Shown here: positions 33,396-42,155 of the stretch, piece by piece
How the letters are laid out: each line of letters opens with the position of its first letter
Position numbering within the stretch: position 1 is the stretch's first letter
Assembly (NCBI RefSeq): GCF_008386585.1
Contig: NZ_VUOB01000037.1
Coordinates: 45,199-109,198, forward strand
Direction: 5' to 3'
Length of the DNA stretch: 64,000 nt
DNA from: Solihabitans fulvus
Lineage (GTDB): Bacteria > Actinomycetota > Actinomycetes > Mycobacteriales > Pseudonocardiaceae
The notes under the pieces: model-generated
Told to the model about the DNA's origin: nothing
Seen by the model: only the letters and a program-made list of their open reading frames with translations
Database searches by the model: none
Position numbers and translations under genes: made by a program

Positions 33396-34403
33396 TTAGT
33401 TGGGGGGTGGTGGGGGTTTGGCTGTTGTGGAGCGGATTACTAGGGAGGGGTTTAGTAGGTGGCGTTTGGGTTCTGCGCGTTGGGCTCGGACTCGTTGTAG
33501 TAGCGCTTCGGCGGCTAGGCGGCCGATCTCGTTGCGGGGCTGGTCGATGGTTGTTAGGGAGACGTGGCGGAGGGCGGCCAGGGAGGTGTTGTCGTAGCCG
33601 ACCACCGAGACGTCGGCTGGTACGCGGAGTCCTGCTTCTTCCAGTGCGGAGATCGCGCCTACCGCGTTGAAGTCGTTGGCGGTGACCAGGGCGGTCGGGA
33701 GTTCGCCGCCACGGTCGATCAGGTGGCGGACGGCCTTCGCGCCTGCGGTGTCGGTGTATTCGCTGCGCACGACGTCGGCTGGCAGGCCGTGTCGCTGCAT
33801 CGCCAGTAGGTAGCCCTTGCGTCGGGGTGCCGACTGGGAGCCCTCGCCGCCGTCGAAGTGCGTGATTCTCTTGTGGCCCAGGGAGATTAGGTGGTCCACG
33901 GCCAGGCCGGAGCCCATCTCACCGTCGTCGTTTACAGTGTCTACTGTGGACAGTCTGGACGAGCGGGCGACCAGGACTACCGGCGCCTGGTTGGCGGCTC
34001 CGGCTATCGCGGCGGAGGGGACCACCGGGCCCAGGAGGGCGAGGCCTGCGGGCCGGAAGGACAGCAGGCTGTCCAGGGCCCTGCGTTCCCGCGCCGCGCT
34101 TCGGCCGCCGGTGTTGATGATCAGCTCGAAGCCCTCGGCGCGGGCCACCGCGTCGAGGCCGTCGACGATCTCCGCGAAGAACGCGTTGTGCAGGTCGGAG
34201 ACCATCACGCCGAGCACCGTCGAGGTGCGGCTGGCCAGCGAGCGGGCCATTGCGTGCGGGGAGTAGCCGAGGTCCTCGGCCGCGCGCAGCACCGCCGCCC
34301 TGCGCTGCTCGCTTACCTTCGGCGAGCCGCGCATGACGAGCGAGACGAGCGCCCTGGATACCCCTGCCCGGCGGGCGACGTCCTCCATGGTCGGCCGGGT
34401 CAC
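33396..34403 (-). CDS. LacI-family transcriptional regulator of the inositol locus
   Basis: 335 residues from GTG 34403, chosen because GAGGAGG lies 5 bases upstream; a start at 34433 is possible. Residues 5-30 hold the LacI helix-turn-helix and hinge (TMEDVARRAGVSRALVSLVM, then ALGYSPHAMARSL-type hinge). The periplasmic-binding-like ligand domain follows (LGVMVSDLHNAFFAEIVDGL, TALVTANDFNAVGA, VSVVGYDNTSLAAL). It is divergent from the inositol operon, whose promoter carries two LacI-type palindromes. It probably represses that operon until an inositol-derived inducer is bound. Confidence 0.92.
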   Translation of the reverse strand: MTRPTMEDVARRAGVSRALVSLVMRGSPKVSEQRRAAVLRAAEDLGYSPHAMARSLASRTSTVLGVMVSDLHNAFFAEIVDGLDAVARAEGFELIINTGGRSAARERRALDSLLSFRPAGLALLGPVVPSAAIAGAANQAPVVLVARSSRLSTVDTVNDDGEMGSGLAVDHLISLGHKRITHFDGGEGSQSAPRRKGYLLAMQRHGLPADVVRSEYTDTAGAKAVRHLIDRGGELPTALVTANDFNAVGAISALEEAGLRVPADVSVVGYDNTSLAALRHVSLTTIDQPRNEIGRLAAEALLQRVRAQRAEPKRHLLNPSLVIRSTTAKPPPPPN

Positions 34404-34437
34404 GGCCACCTCCTCGTTACGAGCCGGAAACACACCC

Positions 34438-34465
34438 TTGACACCCGTGTGACGGAGGCTACACG
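34438..34465 (+). promoter_or_regulatory. Candidate promoter of the inositol operon
   Basis: TTGACA at 34438-34443, then a 16-bp spacer and TACACG at 34460-34465. The -10 match is weak, but the -35 is perfect and the LacI operators start directly downstream, as expected for a repressible promoter. Confidence 0.45.
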
Positions 34466-34466
34466 A

Positions 34467-34496
34467 TTAGAGCGCTCCAACAAATAGAGCGCTCTA
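34467..34496. promoter_or_regulatory. Two LacI-type operators
   Basis: TTAGAGCGCTCCAA (34467-34480, one mismatched pair) and the perfect 12-bp palindrome TAGAGCGCTCTA (34485-34496). Both have the central CG step typical of LacI-family operators. Their axes are 17 bp apart. They lie 34-63 bp before the first gene of the inositol operon and in the divergent region with lacI. Confidence 0.8.
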
Positions 34497-34529
34497 ACGC
34501 GATTCACCATCAGGACGGAGACCCTGCGG

Positions 34530-35531
34530 ATGCGGATCGGAGTTGCCGGTGTCGGACGCATCGGCACGATGCACGCCACCAACCTCGCCGCGCTGGACCA
34601 GGTGGACGAGGTGCTGCTGTTCGACCCGGTCGCCGGGCGGGCCGCGCAGGCCGCCGACCAGCTCGGCGCCGGCACGGTCGCGGTGGACGACCTCGCAGGC
34701 CTGCTCGCGGCGAGCGACGGCGTGCTGCTCGCGACCCCGACGAACACGCACCCGGAGATGCTGCGCGCCGCGCTCGCGGCCGGTGTGCCGACGCTCTGCG
34801 AGAAGCCGATCGCCAGCGACCTCGCCGGCATGACCTCGCTGGTCGCCGACATCGAGGCGTCCGGGGTCGACGTGCTGGTCGGCTTCCAGCGCAGGTTCGA
34901 CCCCGCCGTCGTCGAGCTGCACCGCAGGATCCGCGCGGGCGAGGTCGGCGACATCTACCTGGTGCGGTCCGTCGGCAACGACGCGCAGCCGCCGGACTTC
35001 GGCTACCTGCCCGCCTCCGGCGGCATCTACCGCGACCTGCTGATCCACGACCTCGACGCCGTGCCGTGGCTGGTCGGCGAGCCCGTCGTCGAGGTCTACG
35101 CCTCGGGTTCCGTCCTGGTGCACCAGGCGTTCGCGGACGCCGACGACGTCGACAACACCGTGGTCATGCTGCGGTTCGCCGGCGGCGCGCACGCCACGCT
35201 GGCCGGCGGCCGGCACGACCCGCTCGGCTACGACCACCGCATCGAGGTGTTCGGCAGCAAGGACTCCCTCGCCGTCGGCCTCGACCCGAGGACCCCGCTG
35301 ACCTCGCTCGAACCGGACGGCCCGAAGGTCGCTGCGGACGTCTATCCCGGCTTCCCCGAGCGGTTCCGCCGCGCCTACCTCAACGAGATGGCCGTGTTCG
35401 TCGATGTGGTCGCCGGGCGCGCGGAGAACCCCTCGCCTGCCAGGGAGAGTCTGGTCAGCCTGCGGCTGGCCGAGGCGTGCGAGGCCTCGCGGCGCGGCGG
35501 CGTCCCGGTCCGGACGGAGGGTGCGGCATGA
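34530..35531 (+). CDS. iolG: Gfo/Idh/MocA-family inositol 2-dehydrogenase
   Basis: A 333-residue NAD(P)-dependent dehydrogenase. The Rossmann motif GVAGVGRIGTMHA opens the protein. E91-K92-P93 (LCEKPIASDL) is the family's conserved EKP with the catalytic Lys, and GGIYRDLLIHDLDAV supplies the Asp/His pair. In this locus it most likely oxidises myo-inositol to scyllo-inosose, the first catabolic step. Chiro- or scyllo-inositol are alternatives that sequence does not exclude. Its stop overlaps the next ATG (ATGA at 35528-35531). First gene of the operon. Confidence 0.9.
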   Translation: MRIGVAGVGRIGTMHATNLAALDQVDEVLLFDPVAGRAAQAADQLGAGTVAVDDLAGLLAASDGVLLATPTNTHPEMLRAALAAGVPTLCEKPIASDLAGMTSLVADIEASGVDVLVGFQRRFDPAVVELHRRIRAGEVGDIYLVRSVGNDAQPPDFGYLPASGGIYRDLLIHDLDAVPWLVGEPVVEVYASGSVLVHQAFADADDVDNTVVMLRFAGGAHATLAGGRHDPLGYDHRIEVFGSKDSLAVGLDPRTPLTSLEPDGPKVAADVYPGFPERFRRAYLNEMAVFVDVVAGRAENPSPARESLVSLRLAEACEASRRGGVPVRTEGAA

Positions 35532-36421
35532 CGGCTCCGCGAATCGCCGGGGCGCCCATCTCCTGGGGCGTCTGCGAGGTGCCCGGCTGGGGCAGGGTGC
35601 TCGACGCGAACACCGTGCTCGGCGAGATGCGCGAGCTGGGCCTCCGCGCGACGGAACTCGGCCCGCCGGACTACCTGCCGGCCGAACCGTCGGCGTTGCG
35701 GGAGTTGTTGGACGGGTATGGGCTCGGCCTGGTCGGTGGCTTTCTTGCGGTTGTCCTGCACGACACCGATGTCGTTGCGGCCACTGTGGATGAGGCCGAT
35801 CGCGTTGCTGGGCTGCTTGCCTCGGCCGGGGCTGAGGTGCTGGTGCTTGCGGCGGCGACCGGCCTGGACGGCTACGACGAGCGTCCCGAGCTGACCGACG
35901 CGCAGTGGCGGACGCTGATCGACACCTCGGCGCGGATCAGGGACCTCGCGGCGGGGCACGGCCTGCGCACCGTGCTGCACCCGCACGTCGGCACGCACGT
36001 CGAACGCACCGCCGAGGTCGAGCGGTTCCTCGCCGACTCGGATCTGGCGCTCTGCCTGGACACCGGGCACCTGCTGATCGGCGGCACCGACCCGGTCGAC
36101 CTGGCCCGCCGGTACCCGCACCGGATCGGCCACGTGCACCTCAAGGACGTCCGGGGCGACATCGCGGACCAGGTGCGCGCCGGCCAGCTCGGCTACGCCG
36201 ACGCCGTCGGCAAGGGCATGTACGTGCCGCTCGGCGACGGTGACGTCGACATCGCAGCACTGGTCCGGCTCGTGCACGACGCGGGCTACCCGGGCTGGTT
36301 CGTCCTCGAACAGGACACCGCTCTCGCCACGGACGCCCCGACCCAGGGCCCCAAACAGGACACCGCGCGCAGCCTCGACCATCTCGACAAGATCGTCGGC
36401 AGCCTGTCCGATGCTAGTTAG
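35528..36421 (+). CDS. iolE: TIM-barrel inosose dehydratase-like protein
   Basis: A 297-residue protein of the sugar phosphate isomerase/epimerase (xylose isomerase-like) family. APISWGVCEVPGWGRVLDA at the start and MRELGLRATELGPPDYLP are typical of IolE-type inosose dehydratases. Metal ligands are suggested by LHPHVGTHVE, LCLDTGHLLIGG, GHVHLKDV and WFVLEQD. It would convert scyllo-inosose to the diketo intermediate. IolI-type inosose isomerase is the alternative assignment, but no second TIM-barrel dehydratase is present, which favours IolE. It is coupled to iolG by ATGA overlap. Confidence 0.85.
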   Translation: MTAPRIAGAPISWGVCEVPGWGRVLDANTVLGEMRELGLRATELGPPDYLPAEPSALRELLDGYGLGLVGGFLAVVLHDTDVVAATVDEADRVAGLLASAGAEVLVLAAATGLDGYDERPELTDAQWRTLIDTSARIRDLAAGHGLRTVLHPHVGTHVERTAEVERFLADSDLALCLDTGHLLIGGTDPVDLARRYPHRIGHVHLKDVRGDIADQVRAGQLGYADAVGKGMYVPLGDGDVDIAALVRLVHDAGYPGWFVLEQDTALATDAPTQGPKQDTARSLDHLDKIVGSLSDAS

Positions 36422-36458
36422 GGTGAGAAACCTTTTTGTGCTCTGACGAGGAGAGACG

Positions 36459-37487
36459 ATGACGTCTGATCGCTCGGTCCGACCCGGTTCCTCGCGCCGT
36501 AGGCGCGTGCTGATCGGCCTGGTCGCGACAACAGGTGCCCTGGTGCTCGCCGCGTGCAGCGGCCCGTCGTCGGGAAACCAGAACACCTCAGCCAACACGG
36601 CTAGCGGGTCGGCGCCGAGCAGCGGCGGACCGCTGCACGTCTCCGTCATCTCCCACGGCACCTCCGGTGACGCGTTCTGGAACGTGGTGAAGAACGGCGC
36701 GACCGACGCGGGCAAGCAGCTCGGCGTCACCGTCGACTACCAGTCCGACGGCGACCCGGGCGCGCAGTCCAAGCTGATCGACAACGCGGTGGCGCAGAAG
36801 GTCGGCGGGCTCGTCGTCTCGATGGCCAACCCCGACGCGCTGAAGAACTCCATCGACAACGCGGTGAAGGCGGGCATCCCGGTCATCACCATCAACTCCG
36901 GCGGGGACAAGAGCGCGGCCTTCGGGGCGCTCGCGCACGTCGGCCAGGACGAGGGCATCGCGGGCCAGGAGGCCGGCAAGCGGTTCAAGGACGCCGGCAA
37001 GTCCAAGCTGCTCTGCGTGATCCACGAGGCCGGCAACGTCGGGCTCAACCAGCGCTGCGACGGCGCGAAGCAGGGCTTCGGCGGCACCGTGACGAACCTC
37101 CAGGTGGACATCAACAACCCCACCGACGTGGAGTCCCGCATCAAGGGCGCGCTCCAGGCCGACCCAGCCATCGACGCGGTGCTCGCGCTCAACCCGCAGG
37201 TCGCGGTGAACGCGGTGAGCGCGGCCAAGGGCGCCAACGCGAAGGCGCAGATCGCCACGTTCGACCTGAACGCGGACGTGGTCAGCGCGATCAAGGCGGG
37301 CGACGTGCAGTTCGCGGTCGACCAGCAGCAGTACGAGCAGGGCTACCTGCCGGTGGTCATGCTCAAGCTGTACCACGACAACGCCAACACCGTCGGCGGT
37401 GGCCGTCCGGTGCTGACCGGGCCCGGCTTCGTCGACAAGTCGAACGTGGACAAGGTCGCGCAGTACGCCACGCGCGGCACCCGGTAA
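36459..37487 (+). CDS. Sugar/inositol ABC transporter substrate-binding lipoprotein
   Basis: 342 residues with a lipoprotein signal: basic RRRRV, hydrophobic LIGLVATTGALVLAAC, lipid-anchored Cys near residue 33. A Ser/Gly/Asn linker and a type I periplasmic-binding domain (LHVSVISHGTSGDAFWNVV, NSIDNAVKAGIPVITINS, VLALNPQVAVNAV, FDLNADVVSAIKAGDVQFAVD) follow. It is the extracytoplasmic receptor of the ribose/xylose-type importer encoded by the next genes. The context indicates inositol as ligand. The start ATG 36459 is preceded by GAGGAGAG. Confidence 0.92.
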   Translation: MTSDRSVRPGSSRRRRVLIGLVATTGALVLAACSGPSSGNQNTSANTASGSAPSSGGPLHVSVISHGTSGDAFWNVVKNGATDAGKQLGVTVDYQSDGDPGAQSKLIDNAVAQKVGGLVVSMANPDALKNSIDNAVKAGIPVITINSGGDKSAAFGALAHVGQDEGIAGQEAGKRFKDAGKSKLLCVIHEAGNVGLNQRCDGAKQGFGGTVTNLQVDINNPTDVESRIKGALQADPAIDAVLALNPQVAVNAVSAAKGANAKAQIATFDLNADVVSAIKAGDVQFAVDQQQYEQGYLPVVMLKLYHDNANTVGGGRPVLTGPGFVDKSNVDKVAQYATRGTR

Positions 37488-37514
37488 GCGATCGAGGCTG
37501 TGGAGGGAAAGAGG

Positions 37515-38564
37515 ATGACTGCGTCGACCCAGCCAGCGGTGGCTGTCGATGAACGCCTGGTGAGACCGAGGTTCGTCGACCGGCTGATCGTCCGACCGGA
37601 GCTCGGTGCGCTGCTCGGCGCGGTGCTGGTCTTCGGGTTCTTCTCGGTGGTGACCGGGCAGTTCTTCAGCGCGCTCGGCGCGGCCACCTGGCTGGACGAC
37701 TCGGCGACGCTCGGCATCGTCGCGGTCGCGGTGGCGCTGCTGATGATCGGCGGCGAGTTCGACCTGTCGGCCGGCGTGATGACCGCGTCCACCTCGCTGG
37801 TGACCGCGATCCTCTCGGTGCGGCTTGGGTGGAACGTCTGGCTGGCGCTGCTGGTCTCGCTGGCCTTCGCCCTCGGGGTCGGCGCGTTGAACGGCTGGCT
37901 GGTGCTGCGCACCGGGCTGCCGAGCTTCATCGTCACGCTGGGCACCTTCCTCGCCCTCCAGGGCCTCAATCTCGGCGTCACCAGGCTGGTCACCGGCACC
38001 GTGCAGGTGTCCGGCATGCGGGCAGCCGACGGCTACTCATCGGCCGGCTACCTGTTCGCCTCGACGGTGGAGATCGGGGGCACCTCGTTCCAGATCTCCA
38101 TCGTCTGGTGGATCCTGGTGGCGCTGCTGGCTTCCTGGGTGCTGCTGCGCACCCGCTTCGGCAACTGGATCTTCGCCGTCGGCGGGTCGGCGGCCAGCTC
38201 GCGCGCGGTCGGCGTGCCGGTGCTGCGCACGAAGGTGTCGCTGTTCATGACGACGGCGTTCGCCGCGTGGCTGGTCGGCTCGATCAACATCCTGCGGTTC
38301 ACCACCGTGCAGGCCAACCAGGGCATCGGCCTGGAGTTCCAGTACATCATCGCGGCGGTGATCGGCGGCTGCCTGCTCACCGGCGGCTTCGGCTCCGCGA
38401 TCGGCGCGGCCGTCGGCGCGTTGATCTTCGGCATGGCCAGGCAGGGCATCGTGTTCGCGCAGTGGAACAGCGACTGGTTCCAGCTGTTCCTCGGCATCAT
38501 GCTGCTGGCCGCTGTGCTGGTGAACAACACGTTCCGGCGGCGCGCGGAAAGGGTCCGGCGATGA
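37515..38564 (+). CDS. Sugar/inositol ABC transporter permease
   Basis: 349 residues from ATG 37515 (GGAGGGAAAGAGG upstream; a GTG at 37500 is disfavoured). A hydrophobic protein with about eight to ten membrane segments of the RbsC/XylH family. Landmarks are the GGEFDLSAGVMTA loop and the conserved LRFTTVQANQGIGLEFQYI and GGCLLTGGFGSAIG segments near the C-terminus. It forms the homodimeric channel of the importer. Its TGA stop overlaps an ATG that opens a 27-codon coupled reading frame leading to the ATPase start. Confidence 0.93.
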   Translation: MTASTQPAVAVDERLVRPRFVDRLIVRPELGALLGAVLVFGFFSVVTGQFFSALGAATWLDDSATLGIVAVAVALLMIGGEFDLSAGVMTASTSLVTAILSVRLGWNVWLALLVSLAFALGVGALNGWLVLRTGLPSFIVTLGTFLALQGLNLGVTRLVTGTVQVSGMRAADGYSSAGYLFASTVEIGGTSFQISIVWWILVALLASWVLLRTRFGNWIFAVGGSAASSRAVGVPVLRTKVSLFMTTAFAAWLVGSINILRFTTVQANQGIGLEFQYIIAAVIGGCLLTGGFGSAIGAAVGALIFGMARQGIVFAQWNSDWFQLFLGIMLLAAVLVNNTFRRRAERVRR

Positions 38565-38644
38565 GTGAGCGTAGCGAGCGAGTCATCGAGCACAGTGCGC
38601 TTCGTGCCTCGTCGGCGCCCGGACCGAAGGGAGGACGTCGATGA
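38561..38644 (+). CDS. 27-residue translationally coupled micro-ORF
   Basis: ATG at 38561 overlaps the permease stop (ATGA), and its own TGA (38642-38644) overlaps the ATPase ATG at 38641 (again ATGA). The frame encodes MSERSERVIEHSALRASS followed by a short basic tail. The DNA (GAGTGAGCGTAGCGAGCGAG) looks like an inserted repeat that actinobacterial genomes often carry near gene starts. It may serve to keep ribosomes coupled from permease to ATPase rather than to make a functional peptide. A GGGAGG inside it at about 38631 would also serve as the ATPase ribosome site. Confidence 0.45.
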   Translation: MSERSERVIEHSALRASSAPGPKGGRR

Positions 38645-39435
38645 GTGCTCCTCTGATTGAGGTCACGGAGATCGGCAAGACCTACGGCAGTGTGCTGGCG
38701 CTGCGCGATGTCTCCACCATCGTGCGGGCCGGCGAGGTCACCTGCGTGCTGGGCGACAACGGCGCCGGAAAGTCGACGCTGATCAAGATCCTGGCCGGGG
38801 TGCACCAGCACGACACCGGCGAGTTCCTGGTCGAGGGCGCGCCGGTGCGGTTCGGCTCGCCGCGCGAGGCGCTGGACCGCGGCATCGCCACGGTCTACCA
38901 GGACCTCGCCGTCGTGCCGCTGATGAGCGTGTGGCGGAACTTCTTCCTCGGCTCGGAACCCACCACGGGGTGGGGGCCGTTCCGGATGCTGGACCGCCGA
39001 AGGGGCAGGGAGACCACCCGCAGCGCGTTGGCCGAGATGGGCATCGACCTGCGCGACGTGGAGCAGCCGGTCGGCACGCTGTCCGGCGGCGAACGGCAGT
39101 GCGTGGCGATCGCACGGGCCGTGCACTTCGGCGCGAAGGTGCTGATCCTGGACGAGCCGACCGCCGCGCTCGGCGTGAAGCAGGCCGGGGTGGTGCTGCG
39201 CTATGTCGCCCAGGCACGGGATCGTGGCCTGGGCGTCGTGCTGATCACGCACAACCCGCACCACGCCTACCCGGTCGGGGACCGGTTCCTGCTGCTCAAG
39301 CGGGGCCGCAGCCTCGGCTGCTTCGACAAGGCCGACATCAGCATCGAGGAGCTGACCAGGCAGATGGCCGGCGGGGCCGAGCTGGCGGCGCTGGAACACG
39401 AGCTGCGAGCGGCGGCCGGGGACGGTGCCGCGTAA
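38641..39435 (+). CDS. Sugar/inositol ABC transporter ATP-binding protein
   Basis: A 264-residue single nucleotide-binding domain. Walker A GDNGAGKST is at 38-46, the signature is LSGGERQ, and Walker B is VLILDEPTAALG. It is half the length of RbsA-type duplicated ATPases, so two copies must pair in the transporter. Start ATG 38641 with GGGAGG 6 bases upstream. Its TAA stop shares one base with the ATG of iolC (TAATG), which keeps it in the operon. Confidence 0.94.
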   Translation: MSAPLIEVTEIGKTYGSVLALRDVSTIVRAGEVTCVLGDNGAGKSTLIKILAGVHQHDTGEFLVEGAPVRFGSPREALDRGIATVYQDLAVVPLMSVWRNFFLGSEPTTGWGPFRMLDRRRGRETTRSALAEMGIDLRDVEQPVGTLSGGERQCVAIARAVHFGAKVLILDEPTAALGVKQAGVVLRYVAQARDRGLGVVLITHNPHHAYPVGDRFLLLKRGRSLGCFDKADISIEELTRQMAGGAELAALEHELRAAAGDGAA

Positions 39436-40376
39436 TGGTTCTCGAGGTGTTGACGGTCGGCAGGGTCGGCGTCGACCTGTACCCCGAGCAGTCGGGTGTG
39501 CCGCTGTCGAAGGTCAGCACGTTCGCCAAGTCGCTCGGCGGCACCGCGACCAACGTCGCGGTCGCCGCCGCGCGGCTGGGCAGGCGGACCGGGGTGCTCA
39601 CCAAGGTCGGCCCGGACGGCTTCGGCGACTACGTGCGCGACGCGCTGCGCGGGTTCGGCGTCAGCGCCGACCACGTCGGCACCGCGCCGGACCTGTTGAC
39701 CCCGGTGGTGTTCTGCGCGCTCGACCCGCCTGCCGACCCGCCGCTGCTGTTCTACCGGCTGCCGACCGCGCCGGACCTGACGCTGACCGACGACGACGTG
39801 CCGTGGGATCTCGTCACGGACGTGCCGCTGCTGTGGGTCACCGGAACCGGCGTGTCCGCCGAACCGGCCCGCAGCACCCAGCGGCGAATGCTGGAACACC
39901 GGGACCGGCGCGGACATACCGTGCTGGACCTGGACTTCCGCCCGATGTTCTGGTCCGATGTGGACAGTGCTCGCCGCGAGATCGGTTGGCTGCTCGACAA
40001 GGTCACCGTGGCCGTCGGCAACCGCGCCGAGGTCGAGGTGGCCGTGGGCACCGCCGATCCAGAGGAGGCCGCGCGCAGGCTGCTGGACCGGGGCGTGCGG
40101 CTCGCGATGGTGAAGAAGGGCGCCGAGGGTGTCCTGGTCGCCACCGAGGAGGGCAGCACGACGGTGCCGCCGCAGGCGGTCGAGGTGGTCTGCGGGCTCG
40201 GTGCCGGCGACGCGTTCGGTGGCGCGCTCGCGCACGGACTGCTCGCCGGCTGGGATCCGGTGCGCATCGCCAGGTACGCCAACGCGGCGGGCGCGATCGT
40301 CGCCGGCCGGCTGGCCTGCGCGGACGCCATGCCGACGTTGGACGAGATCGAGGAGCTTGTCGCACGTGATCACTGA
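39435..40376 (+). CDS. iolC: 5-dehydro-2-deoxygluconokinase (PfkB family)
   Basis: A 313-residue ribokinase-fold enzyme. GGTATNVAVAAARLG near residue 35 is the PfkB N-terminal signature. GLGAGDAFGGALAHG holds the catalytic base in G256-A-G-D259. VGRVGVDLYPEQSGVPLSKV at the start is characteristic of IolC. It phosphorylates 2-deoxy-5-keto-gluconate to the 6-phosphate, the substrate of the following aldolase step. It overlaps the next gene by 11 bases. Confidence 0.93.
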   Translation: MVLEVLTVGRVGVDLYPEQSGVPLSKVSTFAKSLGGTATNVAVAAARLGRRTGVLTKVGPDGFGDYVRDALRGFGVSADHVGTAPDLLTPVVFCALDPPADPPLLFYRLPTAPDLTLTDDDVPWDLVTDVPLLWVTGTGVSAEPARSTQRRMLEHRDRRGHTVLDLDFRPMFWSDVDSARREIGWLLDKVTVAVGNRAEVEVAVGTADPEEAARRLLDRGVRLAMVKKGAEGVLVATEEGSTTVPPQAVEVVCGLGAGDAFGGALAHGLLAGWDPVRIARYANAAGAIVAGRLACADAMPTLDEIEELVARDH

Positions 40377-41265
40377 CGCGCAGTGGGCGGGACTACTGCA
40401 CACCAGGGCGACCGATCCGGACGCGGTCCGGCGGGCCTACCGTGCCAGGCGGCGCAGGCCGAGCCTGCTGTCCGACCGAGGCACCCTGTTCCTGGTCGCC
40501 GCCGACCACCCAGCCCGGGGGGCGTTGGGTGTCGGCGGCGACCCGCTCGCCATGGCCGACCGGCGGTCGCTGCTGGACCGCCTGCTCACCGCGCTGCGCA
40601 ACCCGGCGGTCGACGGCCTGCTGGCCACGCCGGACGTGGTCGAAGAGCTGTTGCTGCTGGATGGGTTGCATGACAAGGTCGTCATCGGCTCGATGAACCG
40701 GGGCGGCCTGGCCGGCGCGGACTGGGAGATCGACGACCGGTTCACCGCCTACGACGCCAAGTCTATTGTGGACAGTAAGCTGGACGGCGGCAAGATGCTG
40801 CTGCGGCTGGTCGACTCGGACCCCGGCACCATCCCGACCCTGGAGGGCTGCGCGCAGGCCGTGTCCGGCCTCGCCGAGCGCGGCCTGGTCGCGATGGTCG
40901 AACCGTTGCCCTACCAGCGCAACGGCGACGGCACGCTGGTGCTGCAACAGGACGCCGCCGCGCTGGCCAGGGCCGTGAGCGTGGCGTCGGGACTTGGCGC
41001 GACCTCCGCGTACACGTGGCTCAAGCTGCCGGCCGTCGCCGAGCCGGAGGCCGTGCTGGACACCACCACGCTGCCGGTCGTCGTGCTCGGCGGCGTGCCG
41101 TCCGCGCGGCCGGAGGACGACCTGGCCTCGTGGGGCCGGTCGCTGCGGCACGCCACGGTCCGCGGCCTGGTGGTGGGCCGCGCCCTGCTCTACCCACCGC
41201 ACGGTGACGTGGCCGCGGCTGTCGAGGCAGCGGCCGAAGTGCTCCGCCAGGGAGTCCACGCATGA
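40366..41265 (+). CDS. Cgl0159-type (beta/alpha)8-fold protein, candidate DKGP aldolase
   Basis: 299 residues from GTG 40366, inside the end of iolC. It resembles the (beta/alpha)8-fold proteins encoded next to iolC in Corynebacterium and other actinobacteria. Landmarks are LFLVAADHPARGALGVGGDP, DKVVIGSMNRGGLAGADWE, YDAKSIVDSKLDGGKMLLRL and TSAYTWLKLPAV (candidate Schiff-base Lys residues in the last two). No other aldolase is present in the locus. Cleavage of 2-deoxy-5-keto-gluconate-6-phosphate to malonate semialdehyde and DHAP is therefore the likely job; this is inference from context. It is coupled to iolB by ATGA. Confidence 0.82.
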   Translation: MITDAQWAGLLHTRATDPDAVRRAYRARRRRPSLLSDRGTLFLVAADHPARGALGVGGDPLAMADRRSLLDRLLTALRNPAVDGLLATPDVVEELLLLDGLHDKVVIGSMNRGGLAGADWEIDDRFTAYDAKSIVDSKLDGGKMLLRLVDSDPGTIPTLEGCAQAVSGLAERGLVAMVEPLPYQRNGDGTLVLQQDAAALARAVSVASGLGATSAYTWLKLPAVAEPEAVLDTTTLPVVVLGGVPSARPEDDLASWGRSLRHATVRGLVVGRALLYPPHGDVAAAVEAAAEVLRQGVHA

Positions 41266-42155
41266 CGCTGCACCGCCCGCTCGGCACGCTCGCCGATCAC
41301 GAGGACCCCGTCCTGCTCACCCCGGCGGCGGCCGGCTGGTCCTACACGGGACTGCGGGTGCTGCTGATCCACCCCGGCGCGCCACGGCAGGTGGACACCG
41401 GCGAGTTCGAGGCGTTCGTGCTGCCGCTGTCGGGGGGCTGCGTCGTCGAGGTCGACGGCGAGCGGTTCGAGCTGGCCGGCCGCGACTCCGTGTTCACCAG
41501 AGTGACCGACTTCGCCTATGTGCCAAGGGATGCGACGGTGACGCTGTCCTCGGAGCACGGCGCCGAGGTGGCGCTGCCGATGGCCAGGTGCGAACGCAGG
41601 CTGACGCCGAGGTACGGGCCGGCCGAGAACGTGCCCGTCGAGGTGCGCGGCGCGGGCAACGCGAGCCGGCAGGTCACCAACTTCGGCGTGCCCGGCGTGT
41701 GGGAGCACGCGGACCGGCTCAACGCCTGCGAGCTGATCACCCCGGACGGCAACTGGTCCTCCTACCCGCCGCACAAGCACGACGAGACCGAGCCGTGCGA
41801 GGTGGTGAACGAGGAGGTCTACTACTTCCGGATCGCCGGCCGGGACGGCGTCACCCCGTCCCGTGAGGGCTTCGGCCTGCACCGCACCTACACCGAGGAC
41901 GGCGAGCTGGACGAGGACGTCGTGGTGCGCGACGGGGACGTGTTCCTCATCCCGCGCGGCTACCACGGGCCGTGCGTCGCCGCCCCCGGCTATCCCATGT
42001 ACTACCTCAACGTCCTTGCCGGGCCCGGAGAAGCGCGGTCCATGGCGTTCTGCGACGACCCGGCGCACGGCTGGGTCCGGGACACCTGGGCGCACCAGCG
42101 GCTCGACCCGAGATGCCCGGTCACCACGGCCGAAGGCCGCAGGGAGAGCCAATGA
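41262..42155 (+). CDS. iolB: 5-deoxy-glucuronate isomerase
   Basis: A 297-residue bicupin. The second cupin carries the metal-binding motif SSYPPHKHDE with a downstream EEVYYFRIAG and a late GYHGPCVAAPGY. These residues coordinate the metal in IolB and KduI-like isomerases. It converts 5-deoxy-glucuronate to 2-deoxy-5-keto-gluconate. Length and motif order match IolB. It overlaps both neighbours by 4 bases (ATGA), so the operon is fully coupled here. Confidence 0.94.
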   Translation: MTLHRPLGTLADHEDPVLLTPAAAGWSYTGLRVLLIHPGAPRQVDTGEFEAFVLPLSGGCVVEVDGERFELAGRDSVFTRVTDFAYVPRDATVTLSSEHGAEVALPMARCERRLTPRYGPAENVPVEVRGAGNASRQVTNFGVPGVWEHADRLNACELITPDGNWSSYPPHKHDETEPCEVVNEEVYYFRIAGRDGVTPSREGFGLHRTYTEDGELDEDVVVRDGDVFLIPRGYHGPCVAAPGYPMYYLNVLAGPGEARSMAFCDDPAHGWVRDTWAHQRLDPRCPVTTAEGRRESQ

